Source: Pycnopodia helianthoides
Taxonomy: Eukaryota > Echinodermata > Asteroidea > Forcipulatida > Asteriidae
Assembly: GCA_032158295.1 (NCBI GenBank)
Contig: JASTWB010000024.1
Coordinates: 153,501 to 217,500, forward strand
Direction: 5' to 3'
Length of the DNA stretch: 64,000 nucleotides
Shown here: piece by piece, positions 1 through 9,055 of the stretch
Numbering within the stretch: the first letter of the stretch is position 1
How the letters are laid out: the number at the start of each line of letters is the position of its first letter
Notes under the pieces: generated by a model
Told to the model about the DNA's origin: nothing
The model's input: the letters and a program-made list of their open reading frames with translations, nothing else
The model's database searches: none
Made by a program: the position numbers and the translations under genes

Positions 1-9
1 TCCCTCGAA

Positions 10-200
10 TTAACATTTCGAGGGAACGAAATGATTTCGAGGGAACGAATTAATATTTCGTGGTAAAGAAATGATTTTGAGGGAACGAAATACTATTTCG
101 TGGGAACGAAATACTATTTCGTGGGAACGAAATAATATTTCGAGGGAACGAAATACTAATTCGAGGGAACGAAATAATATTTCGAGGGAACGAAATAATA
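10..200. repeat. 21-bp minisatellite
   Basis: About nine head-to-tail copies of a unit near 21 bases. Each has the core TTCG-(A/T)GGGAACGAAAT. The TTCG and CGAA ends make each unit a weak palindrome. Short open frames on both strands here are repeat translations, not genes. Confidence 0.85.
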
Positions 201-920
201 TTGGATTTTTTTTTAACCTTTTATTTTTTTTTCTACCTGTCCCTTTAGGGGCTCCGTAGTATACTTTGTTTGAGTGGTTGCTCAAATCAAAGTCAATTGT
301 GCAATGTGAGAATTTGTCCGCCATTTTTGGGAGTAAAAATCTTGACCCTCATAAGTGGTGGAGCGTTTTGTTTCGCGAAAGTTATCAAAAGCGAAGCATT
401 TCTAAGGCACGTTTGTGTGGATCATTATATTCTACTTTTTAAACATCTTTCCGACCGTGTTAATTATACATCAAACGCTTGTTATAGCCCAAAAGCGCAC
501 AACAGCGCCCAACCCGAAGGCATCGTGTTCCTCATGTAGCCCAGAGCTAAACACAGCCCCAATCTTGAACTTTAATCTAGCCCCCGTAACTAAATGTTGG
601 AGCCCCACTCATGTACCTTAAAGTAGCCTGCGACGAGAATTAGATCCTGGGAAACAATATTGTAAATCACAGAGATTCAAACAGCAACATGAATGAAATA
701 TGTAACTCGCCTTGTGCTGTTTTCAAATCCGTCGATTCCACATTTTTCATGAAGTTTGTTTCTGTCGTTGATAAAGGTTGAGCTGGAAACAGACATTTTA
801 AATGAATCACTATCATCACAAACAAACATCCTTTGAACTCAACCACTTCAAAGAAGAGAAACAAAATAACTTTGCATTTTGCATCTATCATTACGAACAC
901 ACTTTCCGTCCGATGCCTTA
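201..920. other. No confident gene
   Basis: AT-rich DNA with no convincing coding sequence. On the minus strand, splice-acceptor-like sequence (pyrimidines then CAG) lies at 922-924 and just upstream of 768, each followed by an open stretch. These could be 3' exons of the first Ig gene. The 922 acceptor gives an open frame to 667 in the phase the upstream Ig exon needs (phase 0), but the translation shows no clear Ig or membrane segment. Confidence 0.4.
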
Positions 921-1187
921 ACTGCAAAAGGAAACGAAATTAAAACTGAACTCACAAGCAAGGACACTTTCAGTTGTTGTAGTTGCTGCTGGTTTAGTTT
1001 TAATTGATACAAGAAATTAAAAATAACGATATATAACAGGAACAAGTATATTTTTAATACAAGCAATTATGTTTGTTTAAAAGATGCAAAATATTGTCCT
1101 TGAAATTTGTATAATTTTCATGAGACATACAGCCGATCCGATAATCCAGCTTGTTTTAGATAACATGAAATTACTTTGCAAACTTAC

Positions 1188-1516
1188 ATGCAGGGACAAT
1201 TGCCGTATAATTGTAGCTCGACTGGTTGTAGAAGGAGTCATCACATGAACATCACATTGGTATATTCCTTCGTCGTTTAAGTTCACGTTTAGAATTGTAA
1301 GATTACAGCTTGTCTCGCCCTGATGAAGCACGTACTTTCCCGCCTGGTCCACCTCGCCCACTGTAATGCACGACTGCAACATGGTGTTGTTAAGTGACCA
1401 CTTATAGGTGAAATTTCTCTTATCAGTTGTGCCGCTGTCGATCACAGAGCACGGTAAGGTAACATTCTCCCCTTCTCCCGGACTAAGATTTCTTTCAGTC
1501 TGAACACCAAAATTGG
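1188..1516 (-). CDS. Immunoglobulin V-type exon (Ig gene 1)
   Basis: This exon encodes a near-complete V-type Ig domain. The B-strand cysteine is in VTLPCSV, the C-strand tryptophan in YKWSL, and the F-strand motif is DEGIYQCDV. Two more cysteines (LQSC and ETSC) could form an additional disulfide. The donor is GTAAGT (minus strand, 1187-1182). Two acceptors are possible: after CAG at 1500, or after AAG at 1517. The second gives a phase-1 start that matches the neighbouring exons and is used here. The exon ends in phase 0. With 2297-2461 and 2791-2851 it probably belongs to one secreted or membrane Ig-superfamily gene. The 3' end is unresolved. The Ig fold is confident; the ligand and role are unknown. 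Confidence 0.7.
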
Positions 1517-1635
1517 CTTTGATAAACATCGAATAAATAATGACATTTTTATTTACAGACCAAACTATTTTTCAAATTTTACGTTGTTGTCACTAATACC
1601 ATGAAAGGTGGTAGGAAACGTGACATATTGTTTAA

Positions 1636-1919
1636 AGTGTTCTCTAAAACTACCTACACGCTACATTTTACCCTTCTTGAAGGTATGTAGCGTTTCAGTA
1701 GTATTTCAAAATATCTAGGCTTTTCCTCATAAAACACTGTGATGCTGACAGTGAAATGTTACCGCATGGATACCGAGGCATGTATCCATGCGGTAACATT
1801 TCACTGTCAGCATCACAGTGTTTTATGAGGAAAAGCCTGGATATTTTTAAATACTACTGAAACGCTACATACCTTCAAGAAGGGTAAAATGTAGCGTGTA
1901 GGTAGTTTTAGAGAACACT
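1636..1919. repeat. 284-bp foldback (hairpin) element
   Basis: Two nearly perfect inverted arms of about 138 bases flank an 8-base loop at 1774-1781. Only a few mismatches separate the arms, so the insertion or the arm homogenisation is recent. It has no coding capacity. It sits in an intron of Ig gene 1, between the exons at 1188 and 2297. It resembles a foldback-type miniature transposon. No convincing target-site duplication was seen. Confidence 0.85.
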
Positions 1920-2296
1920 AATGATAAGAGCAGGCTTACACCAATACTTAAAAACTAGATTAACATGAAAGCCTTAATACAAAACTTCAGCCTTCATTGT
2001 GATGGCAGGGCCTAACGAAATGTGTATAATGCTCATTGTTGTGGAAGGGTAAATAAAGAACAAAAGTTGAAATTTTCAATCAGTAACAGTTCTTAAAAAA
2101 TTGCAAAATTTAGTAAATTTGTCAGATGATTGTTTCCTTATCAAGCAATATATCTGTATGTAAACTTGGGCCTAAAGACAAGCATAGGCATCCTTGTTTT
2201 TGCACCATTCGAAAATGAAAATGTGATAAGTTAATAGTTTAACATTATTAAAGGTTCCATTATCGTAAATTGCAACCATTTTGATGTAACACTTAC

Positions 2297-2461
2297 CCTT
2301 TTTCACTCTAACTTCTGTTTCATTTGCATGGAGGTTCGGTCCAAACACCATACATTGAACCACGGCATTATCTGAAAGACCTATATTCAATATTGTTAGA
2401 CTTCCATTGTCTTCATTCAATTTCACAGTCTTGTTTTTGAACAGTGCCAATTCAAGACAAT
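2297..2461 (-). CDS. Ig-like half-domain exon (Ig gene 1)
   Basis: A 165-base exon, phase 1 at both ends, with a good acceptor (TTTTTGCAG) and a GTAAGT donor. It starts with Asp-Cys and contains SLTILNIGLSDNAVVQC, an E-to-F strand Ig pattern with the F-strand cysteine. No B-strand and tryptophan half was found before it. The exon at 32849-33001 of the second Ig gene has the same length class, phases and position of its first cysteine, so the two genes may be relatives. Either the domain is a short form or an exon has been lost. Confidence 0.55.
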
Positions 2462-2790
2462 CTGCAAAAACAAACTCAATAATTGAACAATACTGCAAAG
2501 TCAGTTCACACCAGGTGAACATTAATTATAATAATTTTGTTTTATACCGTTTTTGTCTTCGGCACTACATCCAAATATTTTTTTTTTCAAGAAATACTTA
2601 TATATTAATATGAATATTTTGCACACAAAGTTGCGTGTAAGCCGGAAATGTTAAATTCAACCTCCTTGCTCTATGATCCAACGCACAGACTTACTTCGAT
2701 TCAAATACGTGTGCCCACTCTATGAGCGGTAAGCTATCTCTCTTAATATTGACACTGTGGGGTGCCGGGTTTTTTCTTTCTTTGACTCAC

Positions 2791-2851
2791 CTTGACAAAT
2801 GTATCCAATAATTACCAAGATTGTGAACTTCTGGGTAAATCCTCCGGCCAT
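2791..2851 (-). CDS. Signal-peptide exon (Ig gene 1)
   Basis: The start codon at 2851-2849 begins MAGG, followed by a hydrophobic stretch (FTILVIIGYIC) typical of a secretion signal. A GTGAGT donor follows directly. The coding part is 61 bases and ends in phase 1, which fits the phase-1 exon at 2297-2461. No promoter could be identified upstream. Confidence 0.5.
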
Positions 2852-3063
2852 TGTTTGAATACTTATAGTCAATGTGAAGAGGTTGGTGAATAGCAGCTGC
2901 ACTATGTTAGTTTTGTTTGTAAGACACCAAGTCACTCCACTCTAAATCATGCACACTTGGATTATTGTAACTGGCGGGGTTCGAATGATTATCAGAGATT
3001 TGAATCAAAATGTTATTTATGTAAGAGTTTACATAAAAAATGGCCCTCGTTTGGATTGCCCTT

Positions 3064-3200
3064 TTAACCCTCGGAGAAGCGGGCCCTTTTGTATAACGTG
3101 CGTCCTCCAGGTGGAGGATTTTATCACCAGTCAGTAGGTCAATGACCCCGTCTTGCAAGCTCAAAGCAATTTTAAAACCCTCGGGGAAGCAACGTGGTGA
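3064..3200. repeat. Fragments of piggyBac-like MITE
   Basis: From 3064 the sequence TTAACCCTCGGAGAAGC matches the outer end of the element at 49504-49939, in the opposite orientation to the equivalent end there. It continues with matching internal sequence to about 3167. A second end-like piece (CCCTCGGGGAAGCAACG) follows at about 3178. This is a rearranged or nested remnant. Confidence 0.7.
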
Positions 3201-3211
3201 ATACGCTTGTT

Positions 3212-3560
3212 GATGTAGATTGTGAAGTTAATTACACTTAACACTATATCATTCAATGATTCACCACAAGCAACATGAATGATAGCATCGTTTCAATGTT
3301 CATTCATAAAATGTGAATGAATCATTACGCTTATTCAGAATCAATTCGCTTATTCAGAATTAATTTGCTTTTTCCTGAATCATTTTGCTCAATCGTAACC
3401 ATTTCGCTTATTTGTAACGATTTTGCTCATTCGTAACCATTACACTTGTAGATAAAGATTGTGAAGTTTTGTGAATTACACTTAACACTACATCATCATG
3501 ATTCACCACAAGACACATACATTGATACCATTTCGATGTTCATTTATAAAATGTGTAGGC
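3212..3560. repeat. Direct repeat flanking a short minisatellite
   Basis: About 110 bases at 3212-3320 recur with changes at 3445-3555 (shared landmarks: GTGAAGTTAATTACACTTAA-like, GATTCACCACAAG). Between them lies a degenerate repeat of about 18-22 bases built on TTCGCTTATTC. Non-coding. Confidence 0.65.
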
Positions 3561-4049
3561 CTATGCCGTGTACACTTCCAAATCTCGGGCAGGTGTATTT
3601 GTCCGTGCACGGTCCACTTTTACGTAGACGGAGTATTATGATGCCTAGATCGAAGCCAAATAAATAAGTAAAGAACTGTGTCTGTGTTTCACACAGATTT
3701 GGCTTCTCTGATAAGTTTCAGAAAAACTGCAAAAATAGCGCTACTCGAACAAGCTTTTTTACGCCTGTCTGCCCATGGTCTGCCCATGGAGCTATAACAA
3801 GGAGTAGCTCCATGGTCTGCCTAACCCATTCCACTTGATTGAAATGATTCTGAGTAAGCATATTAAATCAGAATAGGCAGTGATTCTAGTAAACCAAATA
3901 ATTCTGACTTCGTAAGCAAGATGATTTTGTGTGTACACAAATCGTTTTGTAAGATCGTTCTATCTCAGGCTATACAAAATTATAATCATGGAGGTAGAAA
4001 TAGACCATGCTATAACTTATAATCAACTTTTGCAAGTGCTCTCTAGTGT
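3561..4049. other. No gene seen
   Basis: Non-coding spacer. It contains a small palindrome around 3785-3812 (CATGGAGCTA ... TAGCTCCATG). No open frame with recognisable content. Confidence 0.5.
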
Positions 4050-4239
4050 TTAAAACCCTCAGGGAAGCAACGTGGTGAAAAATTTTTCCACATATTCCAA
4101 ATATGGTCATATATTTTTTTTCAATGGGCCAAAAAAGCCACAATTTTCTGATTTTTTTTGGCCCATTGAAAAAAAAAATATGACCATATTTGGAATATGT
4201 GGAGAATGTTTTTCACCACGTTGCTTCCCCGAGGGTTAA
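4050..4239. mobile_element. Hairpin MITE, piggyBac-like
   Basis: TTAA is present at both outer edges (4050-4053 and 4236-4239), followed inward by ACCCTC/CCCTCGGGGAAGCAACG ends. The two halves are long inverted copies of each other. Internal sequence (CACATATTCCAAATATGG) matches the elements at 3064 and 49504. TTAA targets and a CCCT end are the piggyBac superfamily signature. It inserted near the 3' end of the Polinton protease gene, so it is younger than the Polinton. Confidence 0.8.
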
Positions 4240-4692
4240 TACGAGGAAAGTGTTTTTTAACAAAGTCATTGACGTTGAAATCATTGTCCATGGTATCTGA
4301 CGAAAACAGTTTTATAATCTTGGTCATGGTTAATCCTCGACATCTGTGTAAAAGAAAGAAGATCATATACTGTCCACACACGGTTGAAAAGGCGCTCTGT
4401 AAAACTTGTGTGTTTGGGATGACATGTTTTGTATTCTTCTGAAGAAAATGAATAATTTGTGGTACGCTCAGTCCATTACCAAACGAGTCAAAATATTCAC
4501 CGTCACCATCGGCCGTGATAAATACTGCTACCCAATGTTGTCCGGGTTTATCGGCAGGATCTGTGTTGATGACGAGTGCGCTTGGATGGGGGAATGCTGC
4601 TTAGGAAGTTGATCGCAGGCGTAGACTCCTCTGAAATGTTGCCCCGTGAAGCGATCTGTTTTCAAAATAACGCTTATCTCCTTGGTTTCCAT
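4240..4692 (-). pseudogene. Polinton adenain-like cysteine protease, broken
   Basis: In adenoviruses and Polintons this protease matures capsid proteins. The start ATG at 4692-4690 lies 10 bases after the stop of the capsid-type gene. The visible signatures are GQHWVAVF (catalytic His region), a following FDSFG (acidic residue), and CGQYMIFFLLHRC, which carries the predicted catalytic Cys near the C-terminus. The reading frame shifts once near 4600, between the N-terminal part and the His motif, so no full product can be made. A TTAA-flanked MITE is inserted at 4239, close to the natural end of the gene. Confidence 0.85.
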
Positions 4693-4701
4693 AAAGTGCA
4701 C

Positions 4702-5103
4702 TTAACTCGTGTAGTCAAAAATGATGTTACGGGACTGATCAATCTCAAGTATGTTATTAAATTATGCATAAATAATAATGTTGATCGTCTTCGCTAGTGG
4801 GTTTAAGAAGTGGATGTCCAGTCGAAGGTTTCCGTGTTTGATCAGGCTGATGTGTCCGCCTACTGATAAATCGGGGCTCAGATCAAATGCGTACAGTCCA
4901 TACCCACCCGAGTACTCCTCGCGAGTGATGGTATTTCCATCGTCTTGGTACATTTTATCAGTACCCGAGAAGAGAGTTTGATACGCTCTGATAGAGTTTC
5001 CTCCGTTAGCGCCGAAGGTTGGTTTAAGGGAGTATTCGGAATCTGATCTCCATCCATGTGTACTGTTAAGTAGTTCATGTCGAAGTGTTGGAATGGGTTT
5101 CAA
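4702..5103 (-). pseudogene. Polinton capsid-type protein, C-terminal remnant
   Basis: Only about the last 130 residues remain. The diagnostic part is GYGLYAFDLSPDL followed by a conserved Gly-His/Asn-Leu-Arg stretch. This is the C-terminus of the family often labelled F54H12.2-like in invertebrate genomes, which travels with Polintons and is probably a jelly-roll structural protein. An in-frame TAA at 4764-4762 interrupts the tail; homologous-looking residues continue in the same frame to a second stop at 4704-4702. The N-terminal several hundred residues are missing: the open frame begins just after the small basic gene, so an internal deletion joined the two. The exact particle role is inferred from the family. 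Confidence 0.75.
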
Positions 5104-5112
5104 AGTTTTCTT

Positions 5113-5352
5113 TTACTTTTGAACGCTCACTTTCTTATTAACAAGAGACCTGAGATTTTGTTTGTACTTTTTAAGCTTCCGTTTATCAGACGGCTTTAGG
5201 GGAATGTTACCATTCAGCACGTTTAGAGCGCACTCACACAAACAATCAACTAATTGTTTATCCGCTCCAAGAATTAATCCGCGTCGTTGTTTTGCGGTCC
5301 CCTTGGCCAACACCTGGAGAAAGGGAGAGTTGCGATGCATTCGCTTCGACAT
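5113..5352 (-). CDS. Small basic Polinton protein
   Basis: An intact gene of about 79 residues. It starts MSKRMHRNSPFLQ and ends in a strongly basic tail (KRKLKKYKQNLRSLVNKKV). A cysteine pair (CLCEC) lies in the middle. Similar small basic proteins recur beside the capsid and protease genes in Polintons. DNA condensation in a particle, as for adenoviral core peptides, is a reasonable guess but unproven. The ATG at 5352 is preferred over upstream in-frame codons because a TATA box lies 33-41 bases upstream. Confidence 0.6.
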   Translation of the reverse strand: MSKRMHRNSPFLQVLAKGTAKQRRGLILGADKQLVDCLCECALNVLNGNIPLKPSDKRKLKKYKQNLRSLVNKKVSVQK

Positions 5353-5384
5353 CTTCAAATGAATGACCGTTCAACAAACACCGT

Positions 5385-5393
5385 CTATTTATA
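5385..5393 (-). promoter_or_regulatory. TATA box for small basic gene
   Basis: TATAAATAG on the minus strand, about 33 bases before the ATG at 5352. A close match to the canonical TATA consensus, at a spacing that would give a very short leader. Confidence 0.55.
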
Positions 5394-6025
5394 CCTTCGG
5401 TACGTAGACAATTGGAAGTTCACCATTAAATATATTTGTCCTCAGTCTCATCTCTTCCAACGTTGTCGGTTTCAGATCGATAAAGAGATAAGCATAGGGA
5501 TTCAATGTCGCATCTCGGTATGACTCAACTAGAAACTTTGATTTATTTGGATACATCTGTCTCGCTAAATGATTAATCTGGGAGGCATCTCTTGGATTTT
5601 TAAAGAGGACCATATAATAAGAGTTTAGGCTTATTGTTCTCATTTCCTTCCATTTGTAAAACAAATTTTGTAATATAAGGATAACCGATAAGTTCCTATG
5701 ATGACTTCCTTTGGTAAACATTTTTTTTTATATTATTATTTCCCGATTCTGACATCAGGTCGTCTATCACAATAATGTTTCTTTGCGTGGGATCCAAGGA
5801 TTGAAGTAGATCATCGGGAATCCCATCAATAAATCGTATTTTAGGAACCAAACTAGCCAAATGGTCGTAAGCATCTTGGTATTCCCCGTAACACCAAATA
5901 ATATTCTCGGGCGAAGGGTCAATAATGCCGGGAGAAGTAAAAAGTCGTTTGGTAAATACTGTCTTCCCCGACCCAGTTGGTCCCGCTATGACGCAAGTAA
6001 AGGAATGTTTAAGTCTTACGTCCAT
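5389..6025 (-). pseudogene. Polinton FtsK/HerA-type packaging ATPase, frameshifted
   Basis: The enzyme powers DNA entry into capsids in Polintons and related viruses. Walker A is GPTGSGKT about 16 residues from the chosen ATG (6025-6023). Walker B is NIIVIDDLM. A downstream segment (KGSHHRNLSVI ... LNSYYMVLFKNPRD) carries the family's conserved sensor region but sits in another frame, so there is a frameshift near 5720, just after Walker B. Length about 210 residues, a little short of typical. A longer open frame begins at 6091, but the ATG at 6025 sits about 37 bases after a TATA box and right before the conserved start of the fold. It lies between the polymerase and the small basic gene. 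Confidence 0.88.
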
Positions 6026-6061
6026 CTGAACGAATGAAAAAAAACTTACAACGTGGGACTG

Positions 6062-6069
6062 TTTTATAT
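6062..6069 (-). promoter_or_regulatory. TATA box for packaging ATPase
   Basis: TATATAAA on the minus strand, about 37 bases before the ATG at 6025. The pairing of a TATA box with a short leader is the same as at 5385-5393. Confidence 0.5.
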
Positions 6070-6207
6070 ACTCATTATCCCCCTCCCCCATTTATTTTAA
6101 ACCCCACCCTCCTCCCCCCGTCTATTAAAAATAAAAGAAGTAATAAACCACAAGGGAAACTGACTGGGTAAATTTCAAATAGTATGGGGTTGAACAAAAA
6201 AAAAATT

Positions 6208-6294
6208 ACTAGAGCGGGATTTGAACCAACAACCTCCGGATAGATAGGGCTAAATAGCTCAGTTGGTAGAGCGCCGGTACGTTAATCCGGAGGT
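6208..6294. other. Scrambled tRNA-like sequence (two halves head to head)
   Basis: On the plus strand, 6247-6294 reads like a tRNA 5' half: D-arm TAGCTCAGTTGGTAGAGC, then an anticodon stem CCGG ... CCGG whose seven-base loop would present GTT (Asn). On the minus strand, 6241-6208 reads like a 3' half: GGTTCAAATCCC (T-loop, box B). The two meet at an inverted repeat of CCTCCGGAT / ATCCGGAGG. An intact tRNA cannot form from either strand as it stands, so a half has probably been inverted. It lies between the polymerase and ATPase genes of the Polinton. Confidence 0.6.
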
Positions 6295-6723
6295 TTACAA
6301 AATACAAAATAAAAACATGTACTGGTTGATCGCTATCCCCCATTCTACGCAGTAATTGAAATAATTATTTGTATGCCCCAGCATGTAAAACGTATTAGGA
6401 TAGTTAGAAAAATAGAGGAGAGATAATTTCATACAACAAAAACTTAAATTGCTATTGTAATTACGATCCAATCTCGACACAGCTTGTTGTAACTATTTAA
6501 CTTCTACATTACTGAACAATGATAGAAACACCCTAATAACTAAAACTACGACTAATGCTAGAAAAATAGATCTACGGTTAGGTGTTGTCTCAACCATCGT
6601 CACTCGTAATCTGATGAATATTCAAACTTGCTTCGGTAAATATACTATTCTTTCCATCCTTAGAGAAAGAATGAAGGTGGCTTGATTTGAACGGGTTTAT
6701 TACCCTATATAGTATATAACTTA
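6295..6723. other. Polinton intergenic spacer
   Basis: AT-rich with a 61-codon open frame on the minus strand that shows no recognisable domain. Treated as non-coding. Confidence 0.4.
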
Positions 6724-8104
6724 TTAACGAGAATACTCATAGGGTAATGTCCTATAGTCTTCCAACAATACCCTTTTATCATAGACCACTCTGTAATCTT
6801 TCTTAAGCTCTTTGTTGATAACCAATTTTGATTTCGGGTCTCTGGTTATTTTATTGGATTCTACGATGGATATGACATTTTTATTTTCCCGTTCCCTTTT
6901 CACCATTATTCACTACCGTGTCAAAGTTAATCAACTTGGAGTTTTTGAAATTGAGGGTGAATTCACGTACTTTACAGTATGTCTTACCCGTATCTAGACG
7001 ATACGCATAATTTTTGGGGCCTCCAGAAACAAACGTTTCTATGTATTTACCGTCTCTAGGGTCTATTTCATCGGTAAGCTGGCCTAGGTAGTCGCCCAAT
7101 GGTTGGTTATATAAACCTCGTCTATGTATGTAAATCACACTGTCTGTATCGTAGTACAAGACTCTCTCTTGTAACTTTTCTAGAATGTCATATAGCTTTA
7201 ACCTAGCATGGGCCGTAGTAAAGGCCGCAATGACAACATTGGTTCGGGGGTTTGGGGACACAAATTCCTGCTCTAGTTCATACCGTACCTCCGCAATTTC
7301 ATGATTAATCAAATTAATATCCAACACTGTTTTCTTGTCATCGGATAGAATTTCATAAAGTTTACAAGGATCACTGATAATTTCCGATTTGGGCATATTG
7401 GTCCGCTGGCCAAATTTACCCCCAAAACTATTCAACATGAGTTTAGCCAGTGCACGAAGGCCGGGATTTTTCTTAATTTGTTCTCGATCAAGGTCTATGC
7501 CCTCATTTTCATAGTACTCCCTGATGTACTTGTCCCTGTCCTCATCATTCTGAACCCACTGGGGCCAACCAGACGCTTGTTGCTTAAGTTTTAGGAATGT
7601 GTTTATGTATTCAGTGAACAATCCACCCTCCTTTGAATCTGGGTCGTACTGTACCCTATGTTCAAAGTGCCAAACGGCGTCTATGTTCTTAACAACGTAC
7701 CCCATTTCGATTGCCTTTTGAACCTCAACGGTTACCCATGTACCGTGAAGTACCCTTTCATCTTCACTGTGATGACAGGGAATTTGTTGTTTAGTATCTG
7801 CACAGGTTCTACAGAGGGGAAACATTAGCTTATTGCATGTGCGGTGGGGAAGAACGGGGTGAAATAACTTGTCACTGGCTGATACGCTACATTTAATCAT
7901 GCCGTAGTAATCCGATACGTCTTTGAAACTCTTAGTGATAAAAATTGGATGGCCAATGGGATATGAACAATACTTGTTCGTAAATGGATACAACGAACAA
8001 TAGTCAATATATATGATTTCCTCATTCTCTTGAATTTTGTAAAACAATCGAGTGGCATTAGTTCGACCCCCGAAGAATGCTTCTCTGTGATTCAGTCGTT
8101 CATT
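6724..8104 (-). pseudogene. Polinton DNA polymerase B, palm/C-terminal half
   Basis: Protein-primed family B DNA polymerase. Visible motifs in order: motif A YIDYCSLYPFTN, motif B region KLMLNSFGGKFGQ, motif C YYDTDSVIY (catalytic Asp pair), and a later GGPKNYAY that fits the KxY region. A frameshift near 6890 moves the last 55 or so residues (6906-6724) into another frame. The first residues of the open frame (repeated ELFALLHE) are translated Helitron-like repeat, not polymerase. The true gene boundary is at 8102, where the insertion begins. The exonuclease half is at 24372-27303, and the frame on both sides of the insertion is the same. Confidence 0.92.
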
Positions 8105-8167
8105 GAGTTGTTCGTGCAACAGCGCGAACAACTCATTGAGGTGTTCGTGCAACAGCGCGAACAACTC
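8105..8167. repeat. Two palindromic hairpin units
   Basis: Two 30-base units (8105-8134, 8138-8167) of the form GAGNTGTTCG-TGCAACAGCG-CGAACAACTC. They start the Helitron-like nest and add false leucine-rich codons to the polymerase open frame. Confidence 0.85.
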
Positions 8168-8182
8168 ATTGTTTTTGTTCGT

Positions 8183-8215
<33 letters not shown>

Positions 8216-9055
8216 TTTTTTTTTTTTTTTTTTTTTTAGTTTTTATTCTTCTTCTCAGAGTTTTTTGTCCGCAGGCAAATGCATAGTTGTTAAACTTACA
8301 TGATCTTGAAACTTTACATGTAGGTATATATTAACTTGTAGATGATTCTAAAAGTTGTGCCGTCATGATGACGTCATCGGGTGTCAAATTACAAGCAAAT
8401 TTAGGTTCAAAAAGTGACGTCATGCCAATGCTTGTATGTCTCTGAATATTTTAGCCACATTTTTTATATTTGGGCATATGATAGATCTAGACACGGGCAA
8501 TCTTTAAAAAGTTAACACCAAAATCGTATGACCTTTACTTCCGGGTCGTTACCCTGGGTCGAAGTTTGCCTTTGGGTTTTTTTCTTGAAAAACATCACTT
8601 TCGGGCTTATTTACGGCATAACTCAAGATTGAAATTGAATTGAACATTGAAACTCATCAGAAATTTGAACCTCAATATCAAGACGACACAAACTTGATGA
8701 TGTCATGATGACGTCATCAGGTTTGGAATTACAATAAATCAAAGTTTAATATTTGTAAAAAATCATAACTCGTGAACCGCATGTTGGATTTTTACAATCG
8801 ACACATCATCGGACAGGTCGTTAAAAGTTCAACAAACCCTACACAAAACTTGACCCCATTTGACCTTAACTTCCGGTTCAAATCGGAAGTTGAAAATTCC
8901 AAAAATTCATATCTCAAAAACTACCCATTATTTAGTGAAACTGAAAGAACACAGGTAGACATACGAACGTGCGCCTACACATTGCATGCATTGAAGGCTG
9001 TGCGTGTTTCTGTGCCCGTCGTTTGGACATGTACAGTTCATCGTACTTTTAACAA

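Noticed and set aside
10..200. CRISPR-like regular short repeats
   Set aside because: The units are contiguous with no unique spacers and the context is eukaryotic. It is a minisatellite.
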